Below, in pieces: positions 9,002 through 17,850 of a DNA stretch of 64,000 nucleotides. The notes below the pieces were generated by a model, which worked only from the letters and a program-made list of their open reading frames with translations, was not told where the DNA came from and made no database searches. Source of the DNA: Emcibacteraceae bacterium (GTDB lineage Bacteria; Pseudomonadota; Alphaproteobacteria; Sphingomonadales; Emcibacteraceae); contig JAWKXO010000001.1 in the NCBI GenBank assembly GCA_041396985.1, forward strand, positions 310,001 to 374,000, written 5' to 3'. The translations under genes were made by a program, and so were the position numbers. The number at the start of each line of letters is the position of its first letter. The stretch's first letter is position 1.

Positions 9002-9826
9002 TTAATTTTTTCGATTTAGCGACTTATTCCTCCAGACAACGGGGAATAAGTCGCTATCCAACGGATCTCCCGGTTTTAATCCCGGGTCCTTCAGGACATC
9101 AGTTGTTCCTTTTCTGGGGTCCCAGACCACATCATCCCCGGTCCATCGGGTTGCATAACCTCTGCGCCTAGTTTTGGCGCTTTTATTACCCCGTGCCCCG
9201 TGAATAATATTGGCATGATGAATAAGACAGTCGCCTGGTTTAAGATCATAACAGACTATCTGGTCTTCAGGCACCGTTTGATCAATATCCGGCATCACTT
9301 CAAGTCCCGCTTCGCCATATTCGGCATGACCTTTACCACTAAAACTTTGGGGTCTGTATCTGATGCCCGTTCTGTGTGATCCTTTAACATACCTTACACC
9401 ACCATTTTCCTCGCTGACATTATCCATCGCAAACCAGATGGAGCAAATCTGCTCTCCCTTAATTTTCCAGTATGGGCCATCCTGATGCCAGGGGGTCGGC
9501 TCAATTGATCCGGGTTCCTTTACAAGCAGGTGATCAAAAAACATGTTTATTTTGGAGGACCCCATGAGCTCCGCCGCTATCTTTGCCGCCTCACTTTCAA
9601 ACACAAACTTTCTAAAATCATTATTTCTTGTCCAGATATACTGATCGCCGAAAAACCGGGTCGAATTTTCAGCTTTTGCATATTCTTCCGCCATTTCACC
9701 GGGATTATTCATGTTCTCTTCGGTGGCTTTTCTAAGAAATTCAACCCATTTAGGATCAAATGCACCACTCACTTTTACCACGCCGTCCAATGCATAGATT
9801 TGCTTTTCTTTATCGCTCAGGATCAT
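9002..9826 (-). CDS. Phytanoyl-CoA dioxygenase (PhyH) family protein
   Basis: A 274-residue Fe(II)/2-oxoglutarate-dependent oxygenase of the PhyH family. The metal-binding facial triad is visible as H-x-D in PTPWHQDGPYW and the distal His in LIHHANIIHGARGN, followed by the 2-oxoglutarate-binding Arg region RRRGYATRW. Such enzymes hydroxylate varied small molecules, and the substrate cannot be inferred from the family. Its ATG overlaps the stop of the upstream amino-acid permease gene by 4 bases, so the two are coupled and the permease may import the substrate. The coding end contains a 12-bp stem-loop (9019-9054) without a T-tract. Confidence 0.85.
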   Translation of the reverse strand: MILSDKEKQIYALDGVVKVSGAFDPKWVEFLRKATEENMNNPGEMAEEYAKAENSTRFFGDQYIWTRNNDFRKFVFESEAAKIAAELMGSSKINMFFDHLLVKEPGSIEPTPWHQDGPYWKIKGEQICSIWFAMDNVSEENGGVRYVKGSHRTGIRYRPQSFSGKGHAEYGEAGLEVMPDIDQTVPEDQIVCYDLKPGDCLIHHANIIHGARGNKSAKTRRRGYATRWTGDDVVWDPRKGTTDVLKDPGLKPGDPLDSDLFPVVWRNKSLNRKN

Positions 9827-11127
9827 TGCCCGTTCCTTTTATTGAGATTAGCGTAATAATAGAGACTGCCAAGACCCAATACAGCCAGGATTATCAAACC
9901 AAATTCCGGTTTATCAGAAACCATTTTGGCAATAAACCCGGCCGAAATTACAAATAACAAAACTGAAACCAAATTTATCACCCATTTTTTAAGTTTGAAT
10001 TCCGCCTTTTCATAGTCAGTTCCCATAACTACAGGCACCCGATATAAACTAATGGCAATGAATAACTGCTGTATAAGCAGCCCCATTACCGCAACAAGCG
10101 CAAAATTTGTAATATCACTTCCTGTCTGAATAGCAGCAACACTAAGCAATGTATAAGCGATAATTGCATTAACTGGCGTTTTAAATTTCATTGATCTTAT
10201 GGCAAAAATTCTGGGAAATATACCCGCTTCGGCAATGACAAATATATCCCTTGAATAGCCGAGAATAAGACCGTTCACAGTTGTTGCCGCTGCTGCAATA
10301 ATTGACAATACCAACGCCGAAATAAGCCATTTTGGAAGAAATGTTCTTGCCACTTCAAGGACCGGTGTCACCATCCCTTCAAAGCCCTGCCCCCTATCAA
10401 TGCCGCTTAGCACCAGAGAAACGCCGCCATAAGAGGCAAAAACGATTATGAAACTCAGTGCAAGGCCAATAGGAATATTAATTGACGGTTTTTTTATTTC
10501 CCCGCCAAATTCAAGCAGGGAAATAAATCCGGCAAAGGAAAAATAGCCAAGTGCCGCCGCCTCAAATACCGCACCAACACCATTTGGCATAAACGGCTTT
10601 AAATTATTTATTTCAAAATGAGGAAGTCCACTAAGGATAAATATACTGAGCATGATCAGAAAGAGAATAACCATTATTCCCTGAATTTTTATGACCAGAT
10701 CAGATCCTGAAATGTTGACCAGACCAAAAAATAAAACCACTAAGGTTGCGGAAAGTTTTTTATTAAGGCCCGGAAAAAAATAAACAATATAATCAGCAAA
10801 GCCGTAGCCGACGAATGAATTAACCAGCACAACGGCACAAAGAAGTATAAAGACGGCCAGAAACCCGAAATAAGGGGACATTAGCCTGGAAATAGCAACA
10901 TAAGTTCCCCCTTCAGCCGGCATAAGCGTGCCAATCTGTGCCGTGGCAAAGCAGGTCACAATAGCCATTGCCCCTGCTATAGCGTAGGCGAGAAGAACGG
11001 CAGGGCCGGCAATTTCTATTAAGTTTGCAGGTAAAATGAAAATTGATACGCCAACGACAAATCCTGTGATGGTGAAAACAATACCCCATAGGCCGATTGT
11101 CTTATTTTCCGGCAAATCCAATGACAT
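9823..11127 (-). CDS. APC-family amino acid permease
   Basis: 434 residues with about twelve hydrophobic segments. The first helix has GFVVGVSIFILPANL, the unwound G-x-G-type substrate region of the amino acid/polyamine/organocation superfamily, followed by GTLMPAEGGTYVAISRLMSP and FAGFISLLEFGGEIKKPSINIP, both characteristic of APC transporters. It would import an amino acid or amine across the inner membrane. It is the first gene of a two-gene unit with the PhyH oxygenase. A 180-base region upstream separates it from the plus-strand small gene at 11309 and should hold its promoter. Confidence 0.85.
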   Translation of the reverse strand: MSLDLPENKTIGLWGIVFTITGFVVGVSIFILPANLIEIAGPAVLLAYAIAGAMAIVTCFATAQIGTLMPAEGGTYVAISRLMSPYFGFLAVFILLCAVVLVNSFVGYGFADYIVYFFPGLNKKLSATLVVLFFGLVNISGSDLVIKIQGIMVILFLIMLSIFILSGLPHFEINNLKPFMPNGVGAVFEAAALGYFSFAGFISLLEFGGEIKKPSINIPIGLALSFIIVFASYGGVSLVLSGIDRGQGFEGMVTPVLEVARTFLPKWLISALVLSIIAAAATTVNGLILGYSRDIFVIAEAGIFPRIFAIRSMKFKTPVNAIIAYTLLSVAAIQTGSDITNFALVAVMGLLIQQLFIAISLYRVPVVMGTDYEKAEFKLKKWVINLVSVLLFVISAGFIAKMVSDKPEFGLIILAVLGLGSLYYYANLNKRNGQ

Positions 11128-11308
11128 ATTTATCCCCTATTTCTTCCCCTTTTTAATCAGCCTAACTTTTTGCCAGGAAACCCGCAAGTGATAAAAGATG
11201 AACAACAGATTTCAGCCAAATTCATCATCGGTTCAGATCAGTCCGGCTATAAAGGAATTACGAAAAGGGCTTCCAAGTGGTTGATTAACATAGAAAAGGA
11301 GACCAGTG

Positions 11309-11632
11309 ATGAAAAAGAAATTAAATATTATAGCATGGATTGCCGCTCTCGCCGTCAGCCTGACACTTGCGGTACAGACACAAGCCCATGAACGCACACA
11401 AAGATATGCTGGTGAGCGGAAATCACATGTTGTAATCACCCAACCGGGAAAAATCATTTACACAGGTGGACGCCACAGTGTCCCGGTAATTGTCGTTCCC
11501 AATAATCAAAGGCATTTTGCAAAAGTCACTAATCGTGGAAAAGCGAAAAAAATCCGTCGCTTCAGACGTGCATATGCCCCACAACGTATTGATAGACCAG
11601 TGGTTATCATTACCAGAGAAATCTATAGATAA
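11309..11632 (+). CDS. Small secreted basic protein, unknown function
   Basis: 107 residues from the ATG at 11309; AAGGAG sits 7 bases upstream, and an in-frame GTG directly before it is less likely. A signal peptide (MKKKLNIIAWIAALAVSLTL, cleavage near TQAHE) is followed by a short, strongly basic mature region rich in Arg, Lys and His (GKAKKIRRFRRAYAPQR). There are no cysteines or known domain. It is a single-gene unit with its own rho-independent terminator just downstream. A periplasmic or envelope role is inferred; nothing more can be said. Confidence 0.65.
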   Translation: MKKKLNIIAWIAALAVSLTLAVQTQAHERTQRYAGERKSHVVITQPGKIIYTGGRHSVPVIVVPNNQRHFAKVTNRGKAKKIRRFRRAYAPQRIDRPVVIITREIYR

Positions 11633-11654
11633 TCTTAAGTTAGACCAAACTTAC

Positions 11655-11688
11655 GCCCTCGCAGAAGTATATCTGCGGGGGCTTTTTT
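11655..11688 (+). terminator. Rho-independent terminator
   Basis: GCCCTCGCAGA pairs with TCTGCGGGGGC (one G-U pair) around a 6-base loop and is followed by six T residues. It lies 22 bases after the small secreted-protein gene and just before the convergent stop of the sulfatase gene. The T-run is on the plus strand only, so it serves the upstream plus-strand gene. Confidence 0.88.
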
Positions 11689-11689
11689 A

Positions 11690-13384
11690 TTATATTTCTG
11701 ATGTCCAGATATTATGGTCTCCCGGCAGATGCCTGCCTAGATCAACCCCTACTTCCCTTTCAATCAGATCATTAAGCCTTGCATTTAATTCCAAAATAAG
11801 TTCCCTGTGTGTTTCTGGGAAATGGACAAGGTTGTTCATCTCCAATGGATCGGCATCAAGATCATAAAGCTCAAGATCATTTCGGCCTACCAGCATCTGC
11901 CAGTTTGTCGGTTTATGATGATCGCCCGGGGCAAACCAGCGCGAAAATTTATATCGTCCTGTGATAATACCCCGACCCAACGTTCTGGTATCAAACTGGA
12001 TAAAATCATCCGGAAACTTAAACTGAACAACGGGTGCCCCTTTCTTCTCCGCTTCCTTTTGCAGCATGCGGATTTTCTCCAGCCGCGAATTTCCCTGAGT
12101 TGTGTTGCTGAAATTGACCAATAATTCGCTTCGCTCGCGAACCGGTTTGCCCATAATTATTCCTGAATAATCATAGCCCATAAGCCGTTTTTCAATGTCT
12201 TTATAATTTTCCCCCACCAGTCCGATCAGGGTCGGTGCAAAGTCAATGGCACTCATCATTGCGTTTGATTTAACGCCTTTTTGACCGCCCGGGTATCTAA
12301 CCACCAGTGGCACGTTAATATTTTCCCTGTACATAAATGGCCCCTTGTGGCGAAGGCCATGTGAGCCCCCCATTTCCCCGTGGTCCGATGTTAAAATAAC
12401 AATCGTATCATTCGCCATACCAAGATTTTCAAGTGCTGAGAGCAGATCCCCAATCACCTGATCTGAATCGACAAGGCAGGCCGCATAATAATTCAGCACA
12501 TTTTTGCAGGCTTCTTCATCGCTAATATCCTGTTCCCCGTAAAAATACTGACCAAGCTTAACGAATTCCATCTGTGCCTGCGGTTTCTTACTCAAATCAT
12601 CATAAAAATTGGCTGGAACATTCAAGCCGAAATCATGGTTATATGGATAGAAATCCTGTGCCGGTCTCATATCGCTGACCAGGCCAGGGCGCAGTCTGGT
12701 TTTTGCCTGTTTTCCATTGGCATCCAGCCACATGATATCATGTGGATTGACAAAATTGACCGCCAGAAACCATGGCTCCTTCCCGTCCTTTTGTCGGGTC
12801 AGATAATCTTTAGCATTTTCAAGTATTTCACGGTCTTTTTCCGCCCCTTCATAAACGACACCACCCGTGTCCTGCCCTTTATGCCATTCATCAAACCCGT
12901 AATCGACCAGCGCTTCTACATTATCTTCATCAAAGCCAACCGATAAATGCCATTTCCCCTTATAAGCCGTTTTATACCCGATTTTTTTAAACATCTGGCC
13001 TATGGTTGGCGTATTTTTTACATCTAGGAACGGGTCACCCTCCCCAAGGCCGGGATTGGTAAAAATGGTGGTTTTCTGAACATGCTGCCCAGTATAAATA
13101 ACCGAACGGGAGGGTGCACAGGACAATGTGGCAATATTATAATTTTCGAATGAAACCCCTTCTGAAGCAAATTTATTTCGCACCGGAAGATCAAGTCCTT
13201 CTGGAAAAGTTGCCCAGGCCCGTTCCTGATCCATCAGGATCATCAGCACATTTTTATGTTTTGAGGATTTTGCCATTTGCTGCGCTCTTGTGATATCCGA
13301 AGCCGCCGCAATGGTAATTCCAGCCGCTGTTGCCGCCACCCCCTTTGAAAATTCACGTCTTGAAATTTTATTCTTATCTGACAT
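11690..13384 (-). CDS. Sulfatase with Tat signal
   Basis: 564 residues of the alkaline phosphatase/sulfatase superfamily. The sulfatase signature C-x-P-S-R is present as LSCAPSRS, with Cys89 as the residue normally converted to formylglycine. The metal ligands fit as LMILMDQERA, the later TSDHGEMGGSHG and a GKWHLS segment. The N-terminus SRREFSKG plus an alanine-rich stretch is a Tat signal, so the folded enzyme is exported. It would release sulfate from an organic sulfate ester. It is the last gene of an eight-gene minus-strand run and starts 12 bases after the SDR. No formylglycine-generating enzyme is in the window. The substrate (aryl, choline or sugar sulfate) is not determined. Confidence 0.88.
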   Translation of the reverse strand: MSDKNKISRREFSKGVAATAAGITIAAASDITRAQQMAKSSKHKNVLMILMDQERAWATFPEGLDLPVRNKFASEGVSFENYNIATLSCAPSRSVIYTGQHVQKTTIFTNPGLGEGDPFLDVKNTPTIGQMFKKIGYKTAYKGKWHLSVGFDEDNVEALVDYGFDEWHKGQDTGGVVYEGAEKDREILENAKDYLTRQKDGKEPWFLAVNFVNPHDIMWLDANGKQAKTRLRPGLVSDMRPAQDFYPYNHDFGLNVPANFYDDLSKKPQAQMEFVKLGQYFYGEQDISDEEACKNVLNYYAACLVDSDQVIGDLLSALENLGMANDTIVILTSDHGEMGGSHGLRHKGPFMYRENINVPLVVRYPGGQKGVKSNAMMSAIDFAPTLIGLVGENYKDIEKRLMGYDYSGIIMGKPVRERSELLVNFSNTTQGNSRLEKIRMLQKEAEKKGAPVVQFKFPDDFIQFDTRTLGRGIITGRYKFSRWFAPGDHHKPTNWQMLVGRNDLELYDLDADPLEMNNLVHFPETHRELILELNARLNDLIEREVGVDLGRHLPGDHNIWTSEI

Positions 13385-13396
13385 TTATTTTATCCT

Positions 13397-14167
13397 TTAA
13401 AATCGTCCGCAACATACTTTCATTTTATCTCCGGTCACCGCACTTGAGGCATCTGACGCATAAAACAGGGCGGCTTTTGCCACCTCTTCCGGTGCAACCC
13501 ATCTTTTTAGGGCCGCCGGGTCGGTATAGTTTTCTTTCACTATTTCCTCTACACTTCTGCCCTCTGCCTCGGCCCGGCGTTCAAGAATCCCGTCCATATT
13601 ATCACCGGACACCGCCCCGGGAAGAAGCGCATTGACCCGTACGTTATAGGGACCCACTTCCCTTGCCACCGCCTCTGTCATACCGACAAGCGCAAATTTT
13701 GTCGCGCTGTATGCTGAGCGCATAGGGTATCCCTCAATTCCCATCAGAGATGACATATTAATGATTGAACCCGATTTCTGCTCGCACATGATACGGGCCG
13801 CTTCACGCATACAGAACATGGCGCCGAACAGATTTATTTCAGCGCATTTTCGCCACTGATCAATATTGACATCCGCGATCGGCGAAACCGGGCCGGGCAC
13901 TCCGGCATTATTGACCAGAATATCAACTTTGCCCGTGATCATTTTTGCTTTTTGGAATAATCCCTGAACATCTTCAAATTTTGTCACATCACAGACAATA
14001 GCTGTCCCACCATTGCGATTGGCAACAATTGTTATGGTTTGCAGACTTCGACCGGCAATAACCACATGGGCACCATGATCCGCAAACATATCGGCGCACG
14101 CCGCACCGATCCCTGTGCCGCCGCCCGTGATTACGGCCACCTGGTTTTGAAGTATTTTTTCACTCAT
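13397..14167 (-). CDS. Short-chain dehydrogenase/reductase
   Basis: A 256-residue classical SDR. The nucleotide-binding TGGGTGIG is at residues 14-21, NNAG follows near residue 87, and the catalytic Ser and YSATK (Tyr-x-x-x-Lys) lie in the expected positions with MSSLMGIEGYP before them. It should oxidise or reduce a secondary alcohol or ketone with NAD(P)(H). Its start overlaps the stop of the DAO-family flavoprotein gene by 4 bases, showing translational coupling in the catabolic operon. The C-terminus (GDKMKVCCGRF) is slightly unusual in having two adjacent Cys. Substrate unknown. Confidence 0.87.
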   Translation of the reverse strand: MSEKILQNQVAVITGGGTGIGAACADMFADHGAHVVIAGRSLQTITIVANRNGGTAIVCDVTKFEDVQGLFQKAKMITGKVDILVNNAGVPGPVSPIADVNIDQWRKCAEINLFGAMFCMREAARIMCEQKSGSIINMSSLMGIEGYPMRSAYSATKFALVGMTEAVAREVGPYNVRVNALLPGAVSGDNMDGILERRAEAEGRSVEEIVKENYTDPAALKRWVAPEEVAKAALFYASDASSAVTGDKMKVCCGRF

Positions 14168-15267
14168 ATCAGTTTTCCTTCTTCCATTTTTCGACCCGGA
14201 TCAAAAAGCGGCATTTCAAGCTCTTTTCCAAGTATAAAATCGCCCATCAGTTTTGAAATATAGGGACCAATGGTAAAGCCACCCCTTACACAGCCAAGAA
14301 TAAAGGCATTATCCCTGTTTGGCAGTGCCCCTGCAAGCGGATAAAAGTCCGGCACATTGGCTTCAAAACCGGTCCATGATCTTACGATCCTTATATTGGA
14401 TAAAGCTGGAAGCACAAATTTTGCCAGTTGCAAATTCGGCACCAGACTATCAGCGCTCACCTGACCGCGTCCCTCTTCCGGGCGTCCCTTTCCCTGCCAT
14501 CCGCCACCAATCAATATGGTACCATTTTCTTTCTGCTTCATGGTAAGAAGCCCGGTGGCATGGCCAATGACACTGCTTATGAGATACGGGGTCCGTTCTG
14601 TTACTGAGACAGTATTAATCCGCGCTCTAATGGGAAGATCAACCCCTAGCATGTCGGCAATATGTTTGCTCCAGCCGCCACAGGCGATAAGAATGCGGCT
14701 GGCAACCACCGTCCTGCCGCCGGAAGCGATTTCATATCCTTCGGATGTGCTTCTGATATTGGTGACCCTGAAAGCTTCAATAAAATTGATGCCTTTTTCG
14801 TCAATTTTTTTTCTATAATATTGTCCGGTCAATGATGAATTGGCATAGCCGTCATCAGGGCAGTAACTGGCGGCAATCACCTTCTCAGCAAGGTGCGGTT
14901 CTTTTTCATTAAGCTGCTTAGGCGAAACAAAACTGATATTTGCCCCGGCTTCTTTTTTCATTACCATTCTTTCATGAAGAAGCTCGGCTTCACGATCATT
15001 AAAGGCCAATGTATAACCCCCCGTTTTATGAAAGCCAACCGCGTCACCCATATGCTGCCATTCTTCATGACCAAGGATGGCGTAAGGCATTAATTTTACA
15101 CGTTTAATCTGCATTGATAAGGTTCCGGCATTTACCCCGGATGCCCCCTGCCCGATATCCCCCTGCTCAAGGATAATGACCCGCATTCCCCCATCATCAA
15201 GGCGAAGGGCCGTACCACAGCCCATGATACCACCGCCGATAATAGCTATATCAAATATCGGCATCAT
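14164..15267 (-). CDS. FAD-dependent amine oxidoreductase, DAO family (LhpB/HcnC-like)
   Basis: 367 residues with an N-terminal FAD dinucleotide fold (DIAIIGGGIMGCGTALRL) and the DAO-type C-terminus ending in GCVRGGFTIGPYISKLMGDF. It resembles the beta/small flavoprotein subunit of heteromeric D-hydroxyproline or proline dehydrogenases (LhpB, HcnC, PrdA-like names vary). It is coupled by 4-base overlaps both to the downstream SDR and to the upstream LhpE-like gene. With the LhpE-like and ferredoxin-like genes it makes a three-subunit amine dehydrogenase. Oxidation of a cyclic or secondary amine to an imine is the expected reaction; hydroxyproline itself is only a hypothesis, because no epimerase/racemase gene is visible. 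Confidence 0.8.
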   Translation of the reverse strand: MMPIFDIAIIGGGIMGCGTALRLDDGGMRVIILEQGDIGQGASGVNAGTLSMQIKRVKLMPYAILGHEEWQHMGDAVGFHKTGGYTLAFNDREAELLHERMVMKKEAGANISFVSPKQLNEKEPHLAEKVIAASYCPDDGYANSSLTGQYYRKKIDEKGINFIEAFRVTNIRSTSEGYEIASGGRTVVASRILIACGGWSKHIADMLGVDLPIRARINTVSVTERTPYLISSVIGHATGLLTMKQKENGTILIGGGWQGKGRPEEGRGQVSADSLVPNLQLAKFVLPALSNIRIVRSWTGFEANVPDFYPLAGALPNRDNAFILGCVRGGFTIGPYISKLMGDFILGKELEMPLFDPGRKMEEGKLI

Positions 15268-16672
15268 AGTGGCGATACTCCCGGGATCGGCAGATCATCA
15301 TAGTCAAGATCATCTGATATTTCATCAATCGTCACCGGGCGAAGCGGCGGCCTAGCTGTGGGCAGACCAATTTCCTCTCTCGACTTTTTTGTTCTTTGCT
15401 GGGTAATCAGGGCGACCGCTTCCATACAATAACGCCCGCCACATGGCCCCATGCCACAGCGTGTCCCTGATTTGATGGCATTGGGAGACTGTGCCCCTGT
15501 TTTTATTTCAAAATCTATTTCTTGTCTGATAACCCCTTCACAGCGGCATACCTCGGTTTCGCCGGAGATTAAGCTTTCAAGCCCACTACGTGGAATGGTC
15601 AGGGAAGTAGCGGCAAGACCAAATTTTATTGCCGCTTTTAATTTTTTAACATCAGCTTTCTGTTCAATTTTTGTGCCTGCATCTTCACATACGGCCTGTG
15701 CGGCAAGACTACCCCTGATCGGGGCGGCCAGCACACCATATATCCCGGCATTATCACCGCAGACATATAATCCTGACACAGACGTGCGGCCCCAATCATC
15801 AATAGTCGGAACCCATCCTCCCAGCTTTTCGTCATAGTGATGATCGGCGCCAGCCAGACGGGTTGCTTCAACAGCTGGTATTAACCCCTGACCATAGCAC
15901 AGATTTTCGCCATGAATATATTGATCCGCCCCCGCAATCGGTGCCCAGTTCTGATCCACTTTGCAGATGGTGACCCCGTCAACTGTATTTTCGCCTTCCA
16001 CTGTCCTTACCGCATGTTGCCAGTAGAAGGGAATACGGTTTTTATAAAGGGTGAATATCCATTTAAGTCCCTGTCCAATTAACGCCGGGTTTGAAAGCAT
16101 AGCCGGCATAGATTTTAACCAATCCATCCTGCTGTTTAACGAAATGACAGCGGAAACACGCCCCCCGAGCCTTAATATTTCGTTTGCCACATAAAATAAC
16201 AGTGGTCCGTTTCCAGCGACAATGGTGCGCCGTTTTGGGGCCATCATGTGCTCTTTAAAAAGTGCCGTGGCCCCGGCCAGGCCGATGACACCGGGTAAAG
16301 TCCAGCCGGGAACCGGAATGACCCTTTCCTGCGCACCCGTTGCAATGATTAAGGCCTTTGTGATCAGTTTTTTTTCAACTCCGCCCACCACAGAAAGCAG
16401 CCAATGACCATTTTCCTGTCTTTCAATATGCCAGACACGACAATTAAATTTTGTGATGACATTGCTTGACTTCAGCCCTCCCGCAAGGCATCGCCCTGCT
16501 CACCAGCATCCGTTTTGGGGGCTTCCAGAATTGATGTTGATTTTGCCCGCCATACCTGACCGCCGGCATCCCGCTGCTCATCAATAATGGCTGTTTTTAG
16601 TCCGTTTTCTGATAACAGAATGGCGGCATTTGCCCCGGCTGGACCGGCCCCGATCACGATCGCGTCAAACAC
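15264..16672 (-). pseudogene. LhpE/HcnB-like FAD/NAD(P) oxidoreductase large subunit, split by a one-base frameshift
   Basis: Two frames together encode one protein. The first piece (16672 down to 16472) carries the N-terminal FAD motif DAIVIGAGPAGANAA and DAGGQVWRAKS, and stops after GDALREG. The second frame continues without a gap as LKSSNVITKFNCRVWHIE and reaches 15264; its first start-like codon is the GTG at 16391. The second piece has GTAQ-type IATGAQERVIP, VCGDNAGIYG and a BFD-like [2Fe-2S] cysteine set (CRCEG, then CGMGPCGGRYC). One missing G at about 16475-16480 (GAGGGCTG instead of GAGGGGCTG) would explain the break. It may be a true mutation, a sequencing error in a G-run, or recoding. 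The intact protein would be about 469 residues. Confidence 0.8.
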
Positions 16673-16949
16673 TTGGCACCCTCCTGATCACAAGTCCTTC
16701 TGTAATCGTGGTGCGGCATGCCTCGACTTTTTGCCCGTCAATTTCAACGACACATTCCTGACAGGCCCCCATGATGCAAAACATGCCTCTTGGCGTGTCC
16801 GAATTGGGTGCATTTCGCAAATGGGTAATGCCCGCCCGCAGCAATGCAGCGGCGACTGTTTCCCCGTCATGACCGGTAATACTAACACCATCAAATATAA
16901 AGGAAATTTCCTTTGATCTTAGGATATGATCATTGCCCCCAACTGTCAT
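16665..16949 (-). CDS. Small [2Fe-2S] ferredoxin-like subunit (LhpF/HcnA-like)
   Basis: 94 residues with the pattern RGMFCIMGACQECVVEIDG followed by VEAC, the four cysteines of a plant-type [2Fe-2S] cluster in the small subunit of hydrogen-cyanide-synthase or D-hydroxyproline dehydrogenase-like complexes. It should pass electrons between the two flavoprotein subunits encoded next. It overlaps the DapA-family gene upstream by 4 bases and the LhpE-like gene downstream by 8, so stoichiometric coupled expression is likely. Confidence 0.83.
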   Translation of the reverse strand: MTVGGNDHILRSKEISFIFDGVSITGHDGETVAAALLRAGITHLRNAPNSDTPRGMFCIMGACQECVVEIDGQKVEACRTTITEGLVIRRVPSV

Positions 16950-17848
16950 GGCTGATAGGATATTCCAAGATCATCAAATGTTTTTTTGATGGCTTCAACC
17001 ACATCAGCGCTTGCAGCATGAACCGGATCACGCGGAACGCCCGCCGGTTGCCCGATCAGGTTAAGCGCCGCCTTGAAGGCAGCCGGCCAGGTTGAATTGC
17101 CCATCAGAAGTTCATAAAGAACCGTCAGTTTATAATGAATATCGGCCTGTTTCTGACCAGGTTTTTCACGGGCAAGAGAGGTTATTTTTGCCGTATCTGG
17201 CCCTAAAAATTCAGGGCCGGTTGCTATAAAACCATGTGCACCAAGCGAAATTCCCGGCATAATATAATGACAGGGGCCAACCATAATCGCCATTTTTTCT
17301 GAAAAGTGCCTGATCAAATGTGTGTGATGAAAATAATCCCGGTTACTTTCCTTGATGCCGATAATCGGCGCGACATCCATAATGGCACCAATATCATCAA
17401 TGGATAAATTAAGTCCAGCCCGGCGTGGTGAATTATAGGCAACAATCGGCATATCAATGGCCGCGGAGAGCTTTTCAAATCGGGATAGAAGCTCATCCCG
17501 CGTGGTTTTAAGCACATATGTCTGCGGCATCGAAAGCACGGCGGCTGCTCCGTTTTCCTTGGCGGCGAGTGCATAATCAACACTGTTTTTTAGGGTGGTT
17601 GCTGAACAGCCGGTAATCACCGGCACCCTTCCCGCGGCCTGATCAACAGCCAGTCTGGTCAGCCTGCCTTTTTCAGCCGCTGACAGGGCCCAGCTTTCAC
17701 CATTATCACCGGAAACGCAGATTGCAGTTGCCCCCAGCCCGATCAGCCAGTCAACAAGCGACTGAAAAGCATCCTCCATAATGTCCCCATTTTCATTAAA
17801 GGGAGTTACCACCGCCGGGACAAAGCCGTGCAAATCTTCTTTTTTCAT
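16946..17848 (-). CDS. DapA/N-acetylneuraminate lyase-family aldolase or deaminase
   Basis: 300 residues, TIM-barrel class I aldolase family. The Schiff-base Lys lies in IIGIKESNRD, the conserved Tyr in PIVAYNSPRRAG and the substrate-binding loop in GCSATTLKNSV. In hydroxyproline catabolism the DapA-family member LhpC/HypD deaminates pyrroline-4-hydroxy-2-carboxylate. Here the gene sits directly before the three-subunit dehydrogenase genes, which favours a comparable imine-handling step, but lyases for sugar acids share the fold. It is separated from the SMP-30 gene by 2 bases and overlaps the ferredoxin-like gene by 4. Confidence 0.82.
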   Translation of the reverse strand: MKKEDLHGFVPAVVTPFNENGDIMEDAFQSLVDWLIGLGATAICVSGDNGESWALSAAEKGRLTRLAVDQAAGRVPVITGCSATTLKNSVDYALAAKENGAAAVLSMPQTYVLKTTRDELLSRFEKLSAAIDMPIVAYNSPRRAGLNLSIDDIGAIMDVAPIIGIKESNRDYFHHTHLIRHFSEKMAIMVGPCHYIMPGISLGAHGFIATGPEFLGPDTAKITSLAREKPGQKQADIHYKLTVLYELLMGNSTWPAAFKAALNLIGQPAGVPRDPVHAASADVVEAIKKTFDDLGISYQP

Positions 17849-17850
17849 TT

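Noticed and set aside
9019..9054. 12-bp stem-loop as a terminator for the small lipoprotein gene
   Set aside because: The hairpin is inside the PhyH coding region and is not followed by T residues on either strand.
16946..17848. Calling the DapA-family gene dapA
   Set aside because: It is embedded in a catabolic operon next to an amine dehydrogenase, and lysine biosynthesis genes are absent. Only the family is assigned.
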